From NCBI GenBank assembly GCA_007119035.1, contig SKQL01000002.1, forward strand, positions 1 through 33,401: a DNA stretch of 33,401 nt, in the 5' to 3' direction. The notes beneath the pieces were generated by a model. It saw only the letters and a program-made list of their open reading frames with translations, had not been told where the DNA came from and made no database searches. Position numbers and translations under genes: made by a program. The stretch is from Nitriliruptorales bacterium. Lineage in GTDB: Bacteria; Actinomycetota; Nitriliruptoria; Euzebyales; Egibacteraceae. Below, piece by piece: positions 1 to 7,994 of the stretch (positions are counted from its first letter, which is position 1; each line of letters begins with the position of its first letter).

Positions 1-587
1 CGGCTCGCGAGGTCGCGGGCGATTGGGATCTGCGTGCGTATGGCGTCGAGGATGGCCACGGACGCCTCGCGGGCCCCAGTGCGTCCCTTGACCCCCACCC
101 ACCGGCTGAGGTCCACGGGGCCTCCGACGACGACACCGGCGGGAGCCCTCACCCGTCGACCGTGATTCGGGCTCAGTCCCCACGAGGAGACCGGGATCAC
201 AGGCACGTTGCCGTCCAGAGCGAGCCGTCCCACCCCGGAACGCGCCATGGCAGCATCCCCCGTGGCGATGCCCCCCTCCGGGTAGAGGAGCAGGCCCTCC
301 CCCGCGCGCAGGGCTCGCTGGGCGGCCACGAGACCCTCCCGGGAATGAACGCGGTCGAGGGGGATCTGCTTGGCCGCGTGGAGGATCCGTCCCACCACGG
401 GCAGGTCGAACACCTCAGCGGTAGCCACCGCGCGAAGGCGACGGCCTGCGCGATGGGCGACCGCACCCATCACCACGGGATCCTCGTGGGACACGTGGTT
501 GGGCGCGAAGAGGAAGGGACCGGCTCCGGGAACGTGCCCCAGGCCGGTGACCCGCAGATCGAAGCGGACCCGCACCCACGCATCCAT
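1..587 (-). CDS. Lysophospholipid acyltransferase (PlsC family), 3' end cut by window edge
   Basis: Manual minus-strand translation: MDAWVRVRFDLRVTGLGHVPGAGPFLFAPNHVSHEDPVVMGAVAHRAGRRLRAVATAEVFDLPVVGRILHAAKQIPLDR...LLLYPEGGIATGDAAMARSGVGRLAL; HX4D motif (NHVSHED) and YPEGG motif. Frame runs off position 1. Start uncertain (ATG at 587; frame open upstream to the pckA stop). Confidence 0.85.
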   Translation of the reverse strand, partial: MDAWVRVRFDLRVTGLGHVPGAGPFLFAPNHVSHEDPVVMGAVAHRAGRRLRAVATAEVFDLPVVGRILHAAKQIPLDRVHSREGLVAAQRALRAGEGLLLYPEGGIATGDAAMARSGVGRLALDGNVPVIPVSSWGLSPNHGRRVRAPAGVVVGGPVDLSRWVGVKGRTGAREASVAILDAIRTQIPIARDLAS

Positions 588-646
588 CGCACGAATGCTG
601 AGCCCATAGACCGGCTCCAGAGCCCGCCCCTCTCTGTGTCCTGTGT

Positions 647-2191
647 CTAGCCCACGGACTCCGCCACCCCGGGGGTGAGGCCCTCGTGCTCGGCGAGATA
701 CGCCTTGCGCTCCTCCTTGAGCTTCTCCACCGTGCGATCATATTCGTCCTCACGCCCCTGGGAGGCGAAGAGTCGACGGGGTTGGAGCAGCTCCGGGTCA
801 TCGAAATCAGGAACGTGGCTCGCCACGAGATAGCCGAAGTCCGGATCGGCCTCCCATTCGATGGTGCCCTCGGCGATGGCCTTCACCACGGCGGAGGAGT
901 GGGGGATCTTCACCTTCTTCGAGCCGGCCACGTCCTTCGAGCCCCCGACACGGCCCGTGTTGAGGACATAGACCCCGAAGTTGTAATTCATCGACCGGAT
1001 CAAGTCTCCGAGGCGGTTGCCCTGCAAGAACTCATGCCGCATGAAGAAGGGGTTCGTTCCCGGCACCCGCAGGCTCTTGCCGGCCTCTGCGACGCCTCCC
1101 GCGGATGTTCCCTTCGTCTCGCCGAGCATGAAGTAGGCCACCGCCTGCTCGACCGACGACATCTTCGCGACCGCAGGCGCGATCGTCTCGTTGCTGTTGA
1201 GTATCAACAGGAAATCGGCCTTGCCGAGCTTGCGGGGGTCGAAGTGCTCGATGTCCGCGAGTGCGAACGTGCCACGGCCATTCGCGGTGTAGCTGTCGTC
1301 GAAGAAGTCGATCTTCCCCCGGTCGTCCACCGCGACGTTCTCGAGCCAGGCCGAGGGGCTCGTGAGCGCCGCATGGATGATGGGCTCGTAGCGGGCGTCG
1401 AGACCGTAGGTCTTTGCGAAGCACCCGTTCTCCGTCGAGTACACCTCGCCACCCTCGGTCAGGGCGACGATGTCGTCCTGCACGGGCAGCGAGCCGTTCT
1501 GCCGCGTGAACGTGGTGGTGGTCTTCCCCGTCCCCGAGAGGCCGATGATGAGCCCGACCTTGTCGCCGCGGTCCGTGGGAATGACCTTCGCCCCCGCGTG
1601 CATGGCGAGCGCATCCTGCTGGAACGCCCACTCCATCCACATGCGCAGGCCCCCCATCTTGGACTCGCCGAAGTAGTCGATGCCCACCACGCGGGTCACC
1701 CAGTTGTCGAGGTCGATGGTCACGACCCTGCCGTCCGGGTAGCCGGGCGCGTCGAGGTTTGGCGTGTAGATCACCGTGAGGGCGTCCTCCTCACGCCAAT
1801 CCGAGTCCTTGGGGTAGTAGAGCTGCTGCTGCATCGCGGGGATGTTGGAGTTGCTCGCCTCGATGTAGACCCGGGCGGGGCGCTTGAGCGGAGAGTTCTC
1901 CGGGCCGATGTAGCCCTCCACGAGGAGCATCTCGCGGTCCGCGATGTAGGCGTCCTGGCGCGAGACGATCTCGTCGTTCTCCGCTCGGGGCATGGTGGGC
2001 TTGCACGACCACGCCCCGTCGTCCGAGACCACGAACGTGGAGCCAGCGGACCGGGCCGTCACCTCGGTCATCACGTCATAGTTGTCGAACTCGGTGAGGA
2101 CCGCGTTGGGCATCTTCGACGTCAGTTCCCGAAGCTGTTCCTGTGTCGGGTTCGCGGTCACTGACCTTGCTGGCGGCAGCGTGATACTCAA
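647..2191 (-). CDS. pckA: Phosphoenolpyruvate carboxykinase, ATP-type family, divergent
   Basis: 514 aa; P-loop GLSGTGKTTTT, ENGCFAKTYGL, AWLENVAVDDRGKIDFFDDSYTANGR as in PEPCK_ATP. TTG start at 2191 preceded by AAGGAGG. Confidence 0.85.
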   Translation of the reverse strand: MSITLPPARSVTANPTQEQLRELTSKMPNAVLTEFDNYDVMTEVTARSAGSTFVVSDDGAWSCKPTMPRAENDEIVSRQDAYIADREMLLVEGYIGPENSPLKRPARVYIEASNSNIPAMQQQLYYPKDSDWREEDALTVIYTPNLDAPGYPDGRVVTIDLDNWVTRVVGIDYFGESKMGGLRMWMEWAFQQDALAMHAGAKVIPTDRGDKVGLIIGLSGTGKTTTTFTRQNGSLPVQDDIVALTEGGEVYSTENGCFAKTYGLDARYEPIIHAALTSPSAWLENVAVDDRGKIDFFDDSYTANGRGTFALADIEHFDPRKLGKADFLLILNSNETIAPAVAKMSSVEQAVAYFMLGETKGTSAGGVAEAGKSLRVPGTNPFFMRHEFLQGNRLGDLIRSMNYNFGVYVLNTGRVGGSKDVAGSKKVKIPHSSAVVKAIAEGTIEWEADPDFGYLVASHVPDFDDPELLQPRRLFASQGREDEYDRTVEKLKEERKAYLAEHEGLTPGVAESVG

Positions 2192-2371
2192 GATGGCCTC
2201 CTTGCTACGTGTGACCGGGGCCCCGTCCCTACGGTGCGACCGTCACGCCTCCAGAGGCTGCCGGCCGGCCCCATTGCCGGCGCGTTGTGCACCCCTGGAG
2301 TGATCTATGGAGCCTATGCCCGTGCGTCCTCAGGTGGTAATCGACGATGAGGATACGGATCATCCGCAAGA

Positions 2372-3181
2372 TCAGGCGGGCTGAAACCTTCCGTGCTCCT
2401 CGCGCACCCGCCCCTCGTCGACGAGCTTCGCGAGGTGGGCGCGGACGCTACGCTGAGCCAGCGGGTGCAGGTGGGCGGCGACGTCTGCGTACACGAGCTC
2501 GACGATGCCCGCGGGCGAGTCCCGCCCCTCCTGCAGGGCACGGAGGATCTGCCGCTCGCGCTCGCCCCGGTGCGCAATGTAGCCGTCGACGACTTCACGG
2601 GGACGCGTCACGGCGGGACCGTGGCCGGGGTACAGGACGGGCGCGTCGATGGACCGCAGGCGCTCGAGCGATCCGAGGTAAGCCGCCATGTCGCCGTCCG
2701 GCCACGCAACGACCGTCGTGCCGCGACCGAGTATGTGGTCACCGGTCAGGACTGCCCCGGTCTCGCCGACGCGGAGGCACAGGTGATCGCTCGCGTGGCC
2801 CGGAGTTGCGACGGCTTCGATGCGGCAGCCCGCGAAGTCGAGCGCAGCGCCGTCCGCAAGCCCCCTCGCGGGCACGTCGATCAGCGCGGGGTCCGCGGCG
2901 TGGAGCGGGACGCCCCAGCCCTCCGCCCAGGTGGCGGCCTCGGAATGGTCACGGTGGTGGTGGGTCAGCACCACCGCGACGATCTCCGCGTCCCTGGCCT
3001 CCGCAGCGCGCTCGAGCGCGGCCCGGTGCGCGGGAAGGGCCGGCCCCGGGTCGACGCACACGACCTCCCCGGAGCCGGGGACCCCGAGAAGGTAGGAGTT
3101 GGTGCCATCGAGGGTGGCGGGAGACGGGTTCGGCGCGAGGACCCGGACGACGAGCTCATCGAGGTCGGTCACGTCTGCCAT
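2372..3181 (-). CDS. MBL-fold metallo-hydrolase (LACTB2-like, C-terminal winged helix)
   Basis: LTHHHRDHSEA (HxHxDH), TPGHASDHLCL, TGDHILGRGTTVV, YPGHGP motifs; C-terminal winged-helix-like tail. Confidence 0.9.
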   Translation of the reverse strand: MADVTDLDELVVRVLAPNPSPATLDGTNSYLLGVPGSGEVVCVDPGPALPAHRAALERAAEARDAEIVAVVLTHHHRDHSEAATWAEGWGVPLHAADPALIDVPARGLADGAALDFAGCRIEAVATPGHASDHLCLRVGETGAVLTGDHILGRGTTVVAWPDGDMAAYLGSLERLRSIDAPVLYPGHGPAVTRPREVVDGYIAHRGERERQILRALQEGRDSPAGIVELVYADVAAHLHPLAQRSVRAHLAKLVDEGRVREEHGRFQPA

Positions 3182-4002
3182 TCGGGATACTCCTCCGCGA
3201 AATCGGCCATCGGATAGTCCTCGTCGCTCGGCATGAGCAGCCGCGCGGGTCGGCCGTCGCCACCGCGGACGACGTGGGGCACGACCGGACGGATCGGGCC
3301 TCCGCCGGCGGACCGCGCGTGCAGCGTAGGGAGATCGGGACCATCCGCGATGGCAGTCAGCGCCCGGATGGTCGGATGGATGAGGGGGAGGTCACCCGCC
3401 CGGCTCGCGGCGAGCGCGTCGGCGGGTCGCAGCCAGCGCGCGTCGACCATCTCGTCTCCGTCGGGCTCCGGGTCCTGGCCCTCGGGAGCGTCCGCGAGCA
3501 GGAACAACGTGTCGAAGCGACGGGGCTCCGAGCGCGGCGTCGTCCAGCGCCGCAGCGGCGTCAACGCGTCCAGATCGACCGCGAGCCCGTGCTCGAGGAG
3601 CCATGAAGCGAAGCCCTCCGCAGAGGCCGAGCCCGTGACGAGGCGGCGACGGAGGTCGGCGCGCACGGCCGCGTCGGGGAGCGGCCCCCCATCCACACGG
3701 TGCGCGAGAAGGATCCCGGACTCCTCGAATGCCTCCCGGACCGCTGCGGCGTGCCACCCCCGCACGACCTCGGGCGTGGCCCGCATCCGTGCGCAGCGGT
3801 CACCGAGGTCCCCGAGCCGATGGCAGTGGGGAGGCAACGACCGGTCCGCCTCGTCGACCACTCCCCCCGGGAAGACCCATTTGCCGGCCGCGAACGCCTC
3901 ACCGTGGCGCCGCTTCAGCAGCAGGACCTCCAAACCCGGCCGCTCACGGAGGAGCAGCACGGTGGCGGCCATCCTGGGCTGGACGGGCTCACGGTCGGAC
4001 AT
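3169..4002 (-). CDS. NUDIX hydrolase (NUDT19-like, split Nudix box)
   Basis: GKWVFPGGVVDEAD ... AAVREAFEESGILL; start taken at MSDREPVQPRMAATVLLL. Overlaps the MBL gene start by 13 nt. Confidence 0.85.
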   Translation of the reverse strand: MSDREPVQPRMAATVLLLRERPGLEVLLLKRRHGEAFAAGKWVFPGGVVDEADRSLPPHCHRLGDLGDRCARMRATPEVVRGWHAAAVREAFEESGILLAHRVDGGPLPDAAVRADLRRRLVTGSASAEGFASWLLEHGLAVDLDALTPLRRWTTPRSEPRRFDTLFLLADAPEGQDPEPDGDEMVDARWLRPADALAASRAGDLPLIHPTIRALTAIADGPDLPTLHARSAGGGPIRPVVPHVVRGGDGRPARLLMPSDEDYPMADFAEEYPEWQT

Positions 4003-4049
4003 GTCGCTCAGGCACTTTCTCCACGGTTGCGCGATCGTAGCGGGAGTCC

Positions 4050-4418
4050 TCACCCGAGGGGGCGTCTGACCTCGGGGACGACGGTCCGCGCATGAGCGTG
4101 CGCATCGGCGAACGCCTCGTCAACGTCACCGCGCGCGGACGCTTGCCAGCCACAGGAGCATGCAGCCTGGGCGTACGGCTCGAAGGACGACGCGTCGTCC
4201 ATCGGCGGGCGGATCACGCTGACCCACCCGGTGTGGTGGCGCAGCCTCGCGGGCTGCCACAACGACGCGATCATCGCGAGCAGCCCGATCCAGCCGAAGC
4301 TCAGCGCGACGCGCAGCGCGGCTGCGTCGGGCGCGGTCAGGGCGGGAAGGAGGGCTGCGACGACGAGCAGCGCCCCGACCACGAGCAGAGGCCGCCGAGC
4401 GCGGTCCCAGCGCAGCAT
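4050..4418 (-). CDS. Small membrane protein, two predicted TM helices, C-terminal CxCGW motif; unknown function
   Basis: MLRWDRARRPLLVVGALLVVAALLPAL...LRVALSFGWIGLLAMIASLW...EPYAQAACSCGWQASARGDVDEAFADAHAHARTVVPEVRRPLG. Confidence 0.6.
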   Translation of the reverse strand: MLRWDRARRPLLVVGALLVVAALLPALTAPDAAALRVALSFGWIGLLAMIASLWQPARLRHHTGWVSVIRPPMDDASSFEPYAQAACSCGWQASARGDVDEAFADAHAHARTVVPEVRRPLG

Positions 4419-4516
4419 CCAGGATGGCGGGCCCGCGCCACCATGTGATCGTGGAGGGTGATCGTCGCCTGACACCCGGCCGAGCGTACCCGCCTCATCT
4501 TCGGCATGATGAGGCC

Positions 4517-5860
4517 ATGAGCGACCGAAACCCGTTGGCGTCCCTGCCCCGTATCGACGACCTCCTCGCCCGGGCGGGTGAGATGACCGAGGCCCACGGG
4601 CGCCCCATGACGACAGAGGCGCTTCGCCGCACCGTCGCGGAGGCGCGCGCAGCGCTGCGGGCGGGCAGGGACGTGGACACCGACGCGCAGACGCTCCTCG
4701 AGTCGGCACGGGCCGATCTCGCGGCACGCCGTCCGGGTCCCCCCCGCCCGGTCCTCAACGCCACGGGCGTGGTCGTGCACACCAACCTCGGTCGCGCGCC
4801 CCTATCGGCCCCGGCGCGTGAGGCGATGATCGACGCTTCCGGTTATTGCGACCTCGAGCTCGACCTCGGGACAGGCGAGCGAGGATCGCGGGGGGCACGG
4901 CTCGCGCCGTTGCTCGCGGACGCGTGCGGGGCGCAAGCGGGCATCGCGGTCAACAACGCGGCCGGCGCGCTCGTCCTGTCCCTCGCAGCCCTCGCGGTTG
5001 GACGGGAGGTCCTCGTGAGCCGCGGAGAGCTCGTCGAGATCGGAGGCTCGTTCAGGCTCCCCGAGATCATGGCCGCTTCAGGGGCCCGCCTCGTCGAGGT
5101 GGGAACCACCAACCGCACCCGCGCGGAGGACTACCTGGACGCGGGAGACGATGTCGCGATGATCCTCTCGGTCCATCCCTCGAACTACCGCATCGAGGGA
5201 TTCAGCGAAGCACCGGCGCTGGGCGCCCTCGCGGAGGTCGCCGCTCGAAGGGGCGTGCCGCTGGCCTACGACGCGGGCTCGGGGATGCTCCAGACGGAGG
5301 CCCATCGCTGGCTCGGTGACGAGCCGAGCATCCCCGGCGCGCTCGCTGCGGGCGCAGACGTCGTGATCGCGAGCGGCGACAAGCTGCTCGGCGGCCCACA
5401 AGCCGGCCTGCTCGCGGGGAGGTCTGACCTCGTCGCGCGGTGCCGGGCCCATCCCCTGGCCCGCGCGCTGCGCCTCGACAAGCTCCGGATCGCGGCACTC
5501 GTGGCCACTCTGGAGGCCCACCTCGCGGAACGCCGGTCGGAGATCCCGGTATGGGCGATGCTCGACGCGTCCCACGACGCTCTGCTCGAGCGTGCCGAGC
5601 ACCTGGCGAGGAGCCTCGACGGACAGGTGGTGCAAGGGATGTCCGTGGTCGGCGGCGGCTCCGCCCCGGGACGGGAGATGCCCGGGCCCGTCGTGCGCCT
5701 CGACGTCGCTGCGCCCGACGAGGTCGCCCGACGCCTGCGGACCGGGGCCCCCGCCCTGCTCGCCCGGGTGGAGGACGGGGCGGTGTGGCTCGACCCCCGC
5801 ACCCTCGCACCCTCCGAGGACGAGACCGTGGTGAGCCTCGTCCGCATCGCGCTGGCCTGA
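4517..5860 (+). CDS. selA: L-seryl-tRNA(Sec) selenium transferase
   Basis: RPVLNATGVVVHTNLGRAPLS, YCDLELDLGTGERGSRG, VIASGDKLLGGPQAGLL (PLP lysine), IPVWAML. Confidence 0.97.
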   Translation: MSDRNPLASLPRIDDLLARAGEMTEAHGRPMTTEALRRTVAEARAALRAGRDVDTDAQTLLESARADLAARRPGPPRPVLNATGVVVHTNLGRAPLSAPAREAMIDASGYCDLELDLGTGERGSRGARLAPLLADACGAQAGIAVNNAAGALVLSLAALAVGREVLVSRGELVEIGGSFRLPEIMAASGARLVEVGTTNRTRAEDYLDAGDDVAMILSVHPSNYRIEGFSEAPALGALAEVAARRGVPLAYDAGSGMLQTEAHRWLGDEPSIPGALAAGADVVIASGDKLLGGPQAGLLAGRSDLVARCRAHPLARALRLDKLRIAALVATLEAHLAERRSEIPVWAMLDASHDALLERAEHLARSLDGQVVQGMSVVGGGSAPGREMPGPVVRLDVAAPDEVARRLRTGAPALLARVEDGAVWLDPRTLAPSEDETVVSLVRIALA

Positions 5861-5868
5861 TCGTGAGG

Positions 5869-5885
5869 GCGGGCTGTCAGCCCGC
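5869..5885 (+). other. Intergenic hairpin between selA and the ClC gene
   Basis: GCGGGCT-GTC-AGCCCGC, 7-bp perfect stem with 3-nt loop, no U-tract. Confidence 0.4.
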
Positions 5886-5906
5886 GAGGCTCTAGGCTCA
5901 CCGCAC

Positions 5907-7985
5907 ATGCGCGCACCACACGAGTTCCTAGCCCGGGTGGCGACCTCTGTCCGGAAGGCGGCCGAGTCCGTCAACAGGCGCGCGCGCTCGAAGACGACGG
6001 TCCTGGTGCTCCTCGCGGCGATCGTGGGGCTCGCCACGGGGCTCCTGGCCGTCGCGTTGATCGGGGTGATCGGCTTCGTGCAGCAACTGTCGTTCGGCAC
6101 CGACCCCGCCCTGTGGACGGTCGTCGTCGTCCCCACGCTCGGTGGCCTCATCGTGGGGTCGCTCGTCTGGCGTCTCGTGCCCGAGGCCCGCGGCTCGGGC
6201 ATCAGCGAGGTCATGGCGGCCATCGCCTTGCGGGGCGGCGACATCCGCGGGCGGGTCATCGGCGGCAAGCTCCTCACCTCCGGAATCGCGCTCGGCACCG
6301 GGGCCTCCGGTGGCCGGGAGGGGCCGATCGCGCAGATCGGCTCGGCGGTCGGCTCGTGGCTCGGACGCGTCGCCGACCTTCCAGAGGACCAGGTGCGCTC
6401 GTTGATCGCGGCAGGAGCCGCCGGCGGGATCGCGGCGTCCTTCAACGCACCGATCGGCGGCATGTTGTTCGCCCTCGAGGTCATCATCGGCGGCTTCGCC
6501 TTGCGGCATCTGCAGACGGTGGTGATCTCCGCGGTCGTCGCGTCGGTGACCGCCCGCCAACTGATCGGCGAGGAACTCGTCTTCGCGGTGCCCGCATATT
6601 CGCTCGGGGAGCCGTGGGAGCTCGCGCTGTACGCCCTGCTCGGCCTCTCCGCGGTCGTCGTCGGCGTGGCGTTCATCCGCCTGGCCCGCAGCGCGGAGAT
6701 CTTCTCCGGGCGGATCCCCATGCCGCTGCGCACTGCCGTCGGCGGGTTCGTGGTCGGCCTGATCGCTCTCGCGGTGCCCGAGGCCCTCGGCTCGGGCGAG
6801 CATCTGCCGCCCATCCCGGGGGCAGTCGTCCAACCCATCACCGTGATGCTCGACGGGGGCTTCGCCCCCACGTTCCTTCTGATACTCCTCGCCGCGAAGA
6901 TCCTCAGCACAGTCGCGTCGGTGTCCACCGGGAACGCGGTCGGCTCGTTCCAGCCGCTCATCTTCGTCGGCGCCGCCCTCGGGGGCGCGTTCGGCCACCT
7001 GGCCGCCATGGGCCTGCCCGGCATTGAGCCGGGCGCGTTCGCGCTCGTCGGCACCGCAGCGGTGGTCGCAGCTGCGGGCAGGGCGCCCCTTACGGGTGTG
7101 CTGCTCGTGTTCGAGCTCACCGGCAGCTACGACATGGTGCTCCCACTGATGCTCGCAACCGGCCTTGCGACCATCGTGGCGGAGCGGTTCCAGCCCGCCT
7201 CGCTCTACACGGAGCCGCTGGAGCGTCGTGGCATCAGCTACGAGATCGGCGAGGAGGTCGACGTCATGCAGTCGGTGTCGGTCGACGAGATCATGACCCG
7301 CCGACCGGATTCGATCTTCTCCGACACCACCGTCCCCGAGATCCGCGCGTGGTTCCGGCGCACACGCCACCACGGCGCCCCGGTCGTGGAGCAGACCCCC
7401 TCGGGGCTCAAGCTCATCGGGGTCGTGACCCTGACCGACCTGTGGGCGATCGAGGAGCCCGACGTCACGGGCGACCTCAACGCGCCCGGCGGTGAGGATC
7501 TGACCGCCGCCGACATCTGCACCCGCGACCCCGTCACCGTCGGCGCGTCCGCCCCCGTGTACCGCGCGATCCAGCGCATGGCCGCACTGGACGTGGGTCG
7601 GCTCCCCGTCGTCGACGAGCACGGCGAGCACCTGATCGGCCTCGTGCGTCGGGCTGACGTCGTCAAGGCGTACCAACGTGCCCTCGCGCGGGGAGTCTCG
7701 TCCCAACAGCGACGGGCGCGGACGAAGCTGCGTGACCTGCGGGGAGTGCGCTTCCTCGAGCTCGTGGTCGCCAAGGACGCGCCAGCTGCCGCGGCCCGCG
7801 TCAAAGACGTCTCCTGGCCGGTCGGCACCGTCCTGACGAGCGTCCGCCGAGGTGGCGACCTGCTCGTGCCCCGCGGGGATACCGTGCTGCGACCCGGCGA
7901 CGAGGTCGTTGCCCTCTGCTCCGACCTCGCTGCACCGGAGACCACCGCACTCATCACCGGCATCCGGGAGCCACGGGAAAGGTAG
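5907..7985 (+). CDS. ClC-family chloride channel/transporter with two CBS domains and a C-terminal TrkA-C (RCK_C) domain
   Basis: 692 aa; GSGISEV, GASGGREGPIAQIGSAVGSWLGR, AASFNAPIGGMLFALEV; CBS pair VDEIMTRRPDSI... and ICTRDPVTVGASAPV...; TrkA-C-like LTSVRRGGDLLVPRGDTVLRPGDEVVALC. Confidence 0.93.
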   Translation: MRAPHEFLARVATSVRKAAESVNRRARSKTTVLVLLAAIVGLATGLLAVALIGVIGFVQQLSFGTDPALWTVVVVPTLGGLIVGSLVWRLVPEARGSGISEVMAAIALRGGDIRGRVIGGKLLTSGIALGTGASGGREGPIAQIGSAVGSWLGRVADLPEDQVRSLIAAGAAGGIAASFNAPIGGMLFALEVIIGGFALRHLQTVVISAVVASVTARQLIGEELVFAVPAYSLGEPWELALYALLGLSAVVVGVAFIRLARSAEIFSGRIPMPLRTAVGGFVVGLIALAVPEALGSGEHLPPIPGAVVQPITVMLDGGFAPTFLLILLAAKILSTVASVSTGNAVGSFQPLIFVGAALGGAFGHLAAMGLPGIEPGAFALVGTAAVVAAAGRAPLTGVLLVFELTGSYDMVLPLMLATGLATIVAERFQPASLYTEPLERRGISYEIGEEVDVMQSVSVDEIMTRRPDSIFSDTTVPEIRAWFRRTRHHGAPVVEQTPSGLKLIGVVTLTDLWAIEEPDVTGDLNAPGGEDLTAADICTRDPVTVGASAPVYRAIQRMAALDVGRLPVVDEHGEHLIGLVRRADVVKAYQRALARGVSSQQRRARTKLRDLRGVRFLELVVAKDAPAAAARVKDVSWPVGTVLTSVRRGGDLLVPRGDTVLRPGDEVVALCSDLAAPETTALITGIREPRER

Positions 7986-7994
7986 TCTCGCCCC

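Noticed and set aside
686-2164. 492-aa plus-strand ORF antisense to pckA
   Set aside because: Shadow of the PEPCK reading frame; composition and lack of motifs indicate a GC artefact.
5078-7120. 680-aa minus-strand ORF antisense to selA/ClC
   Set aside because: Ser/Thr/Pro/Arg-rich antisense translation without recognisable motifs; overlaps two well-supported genes.
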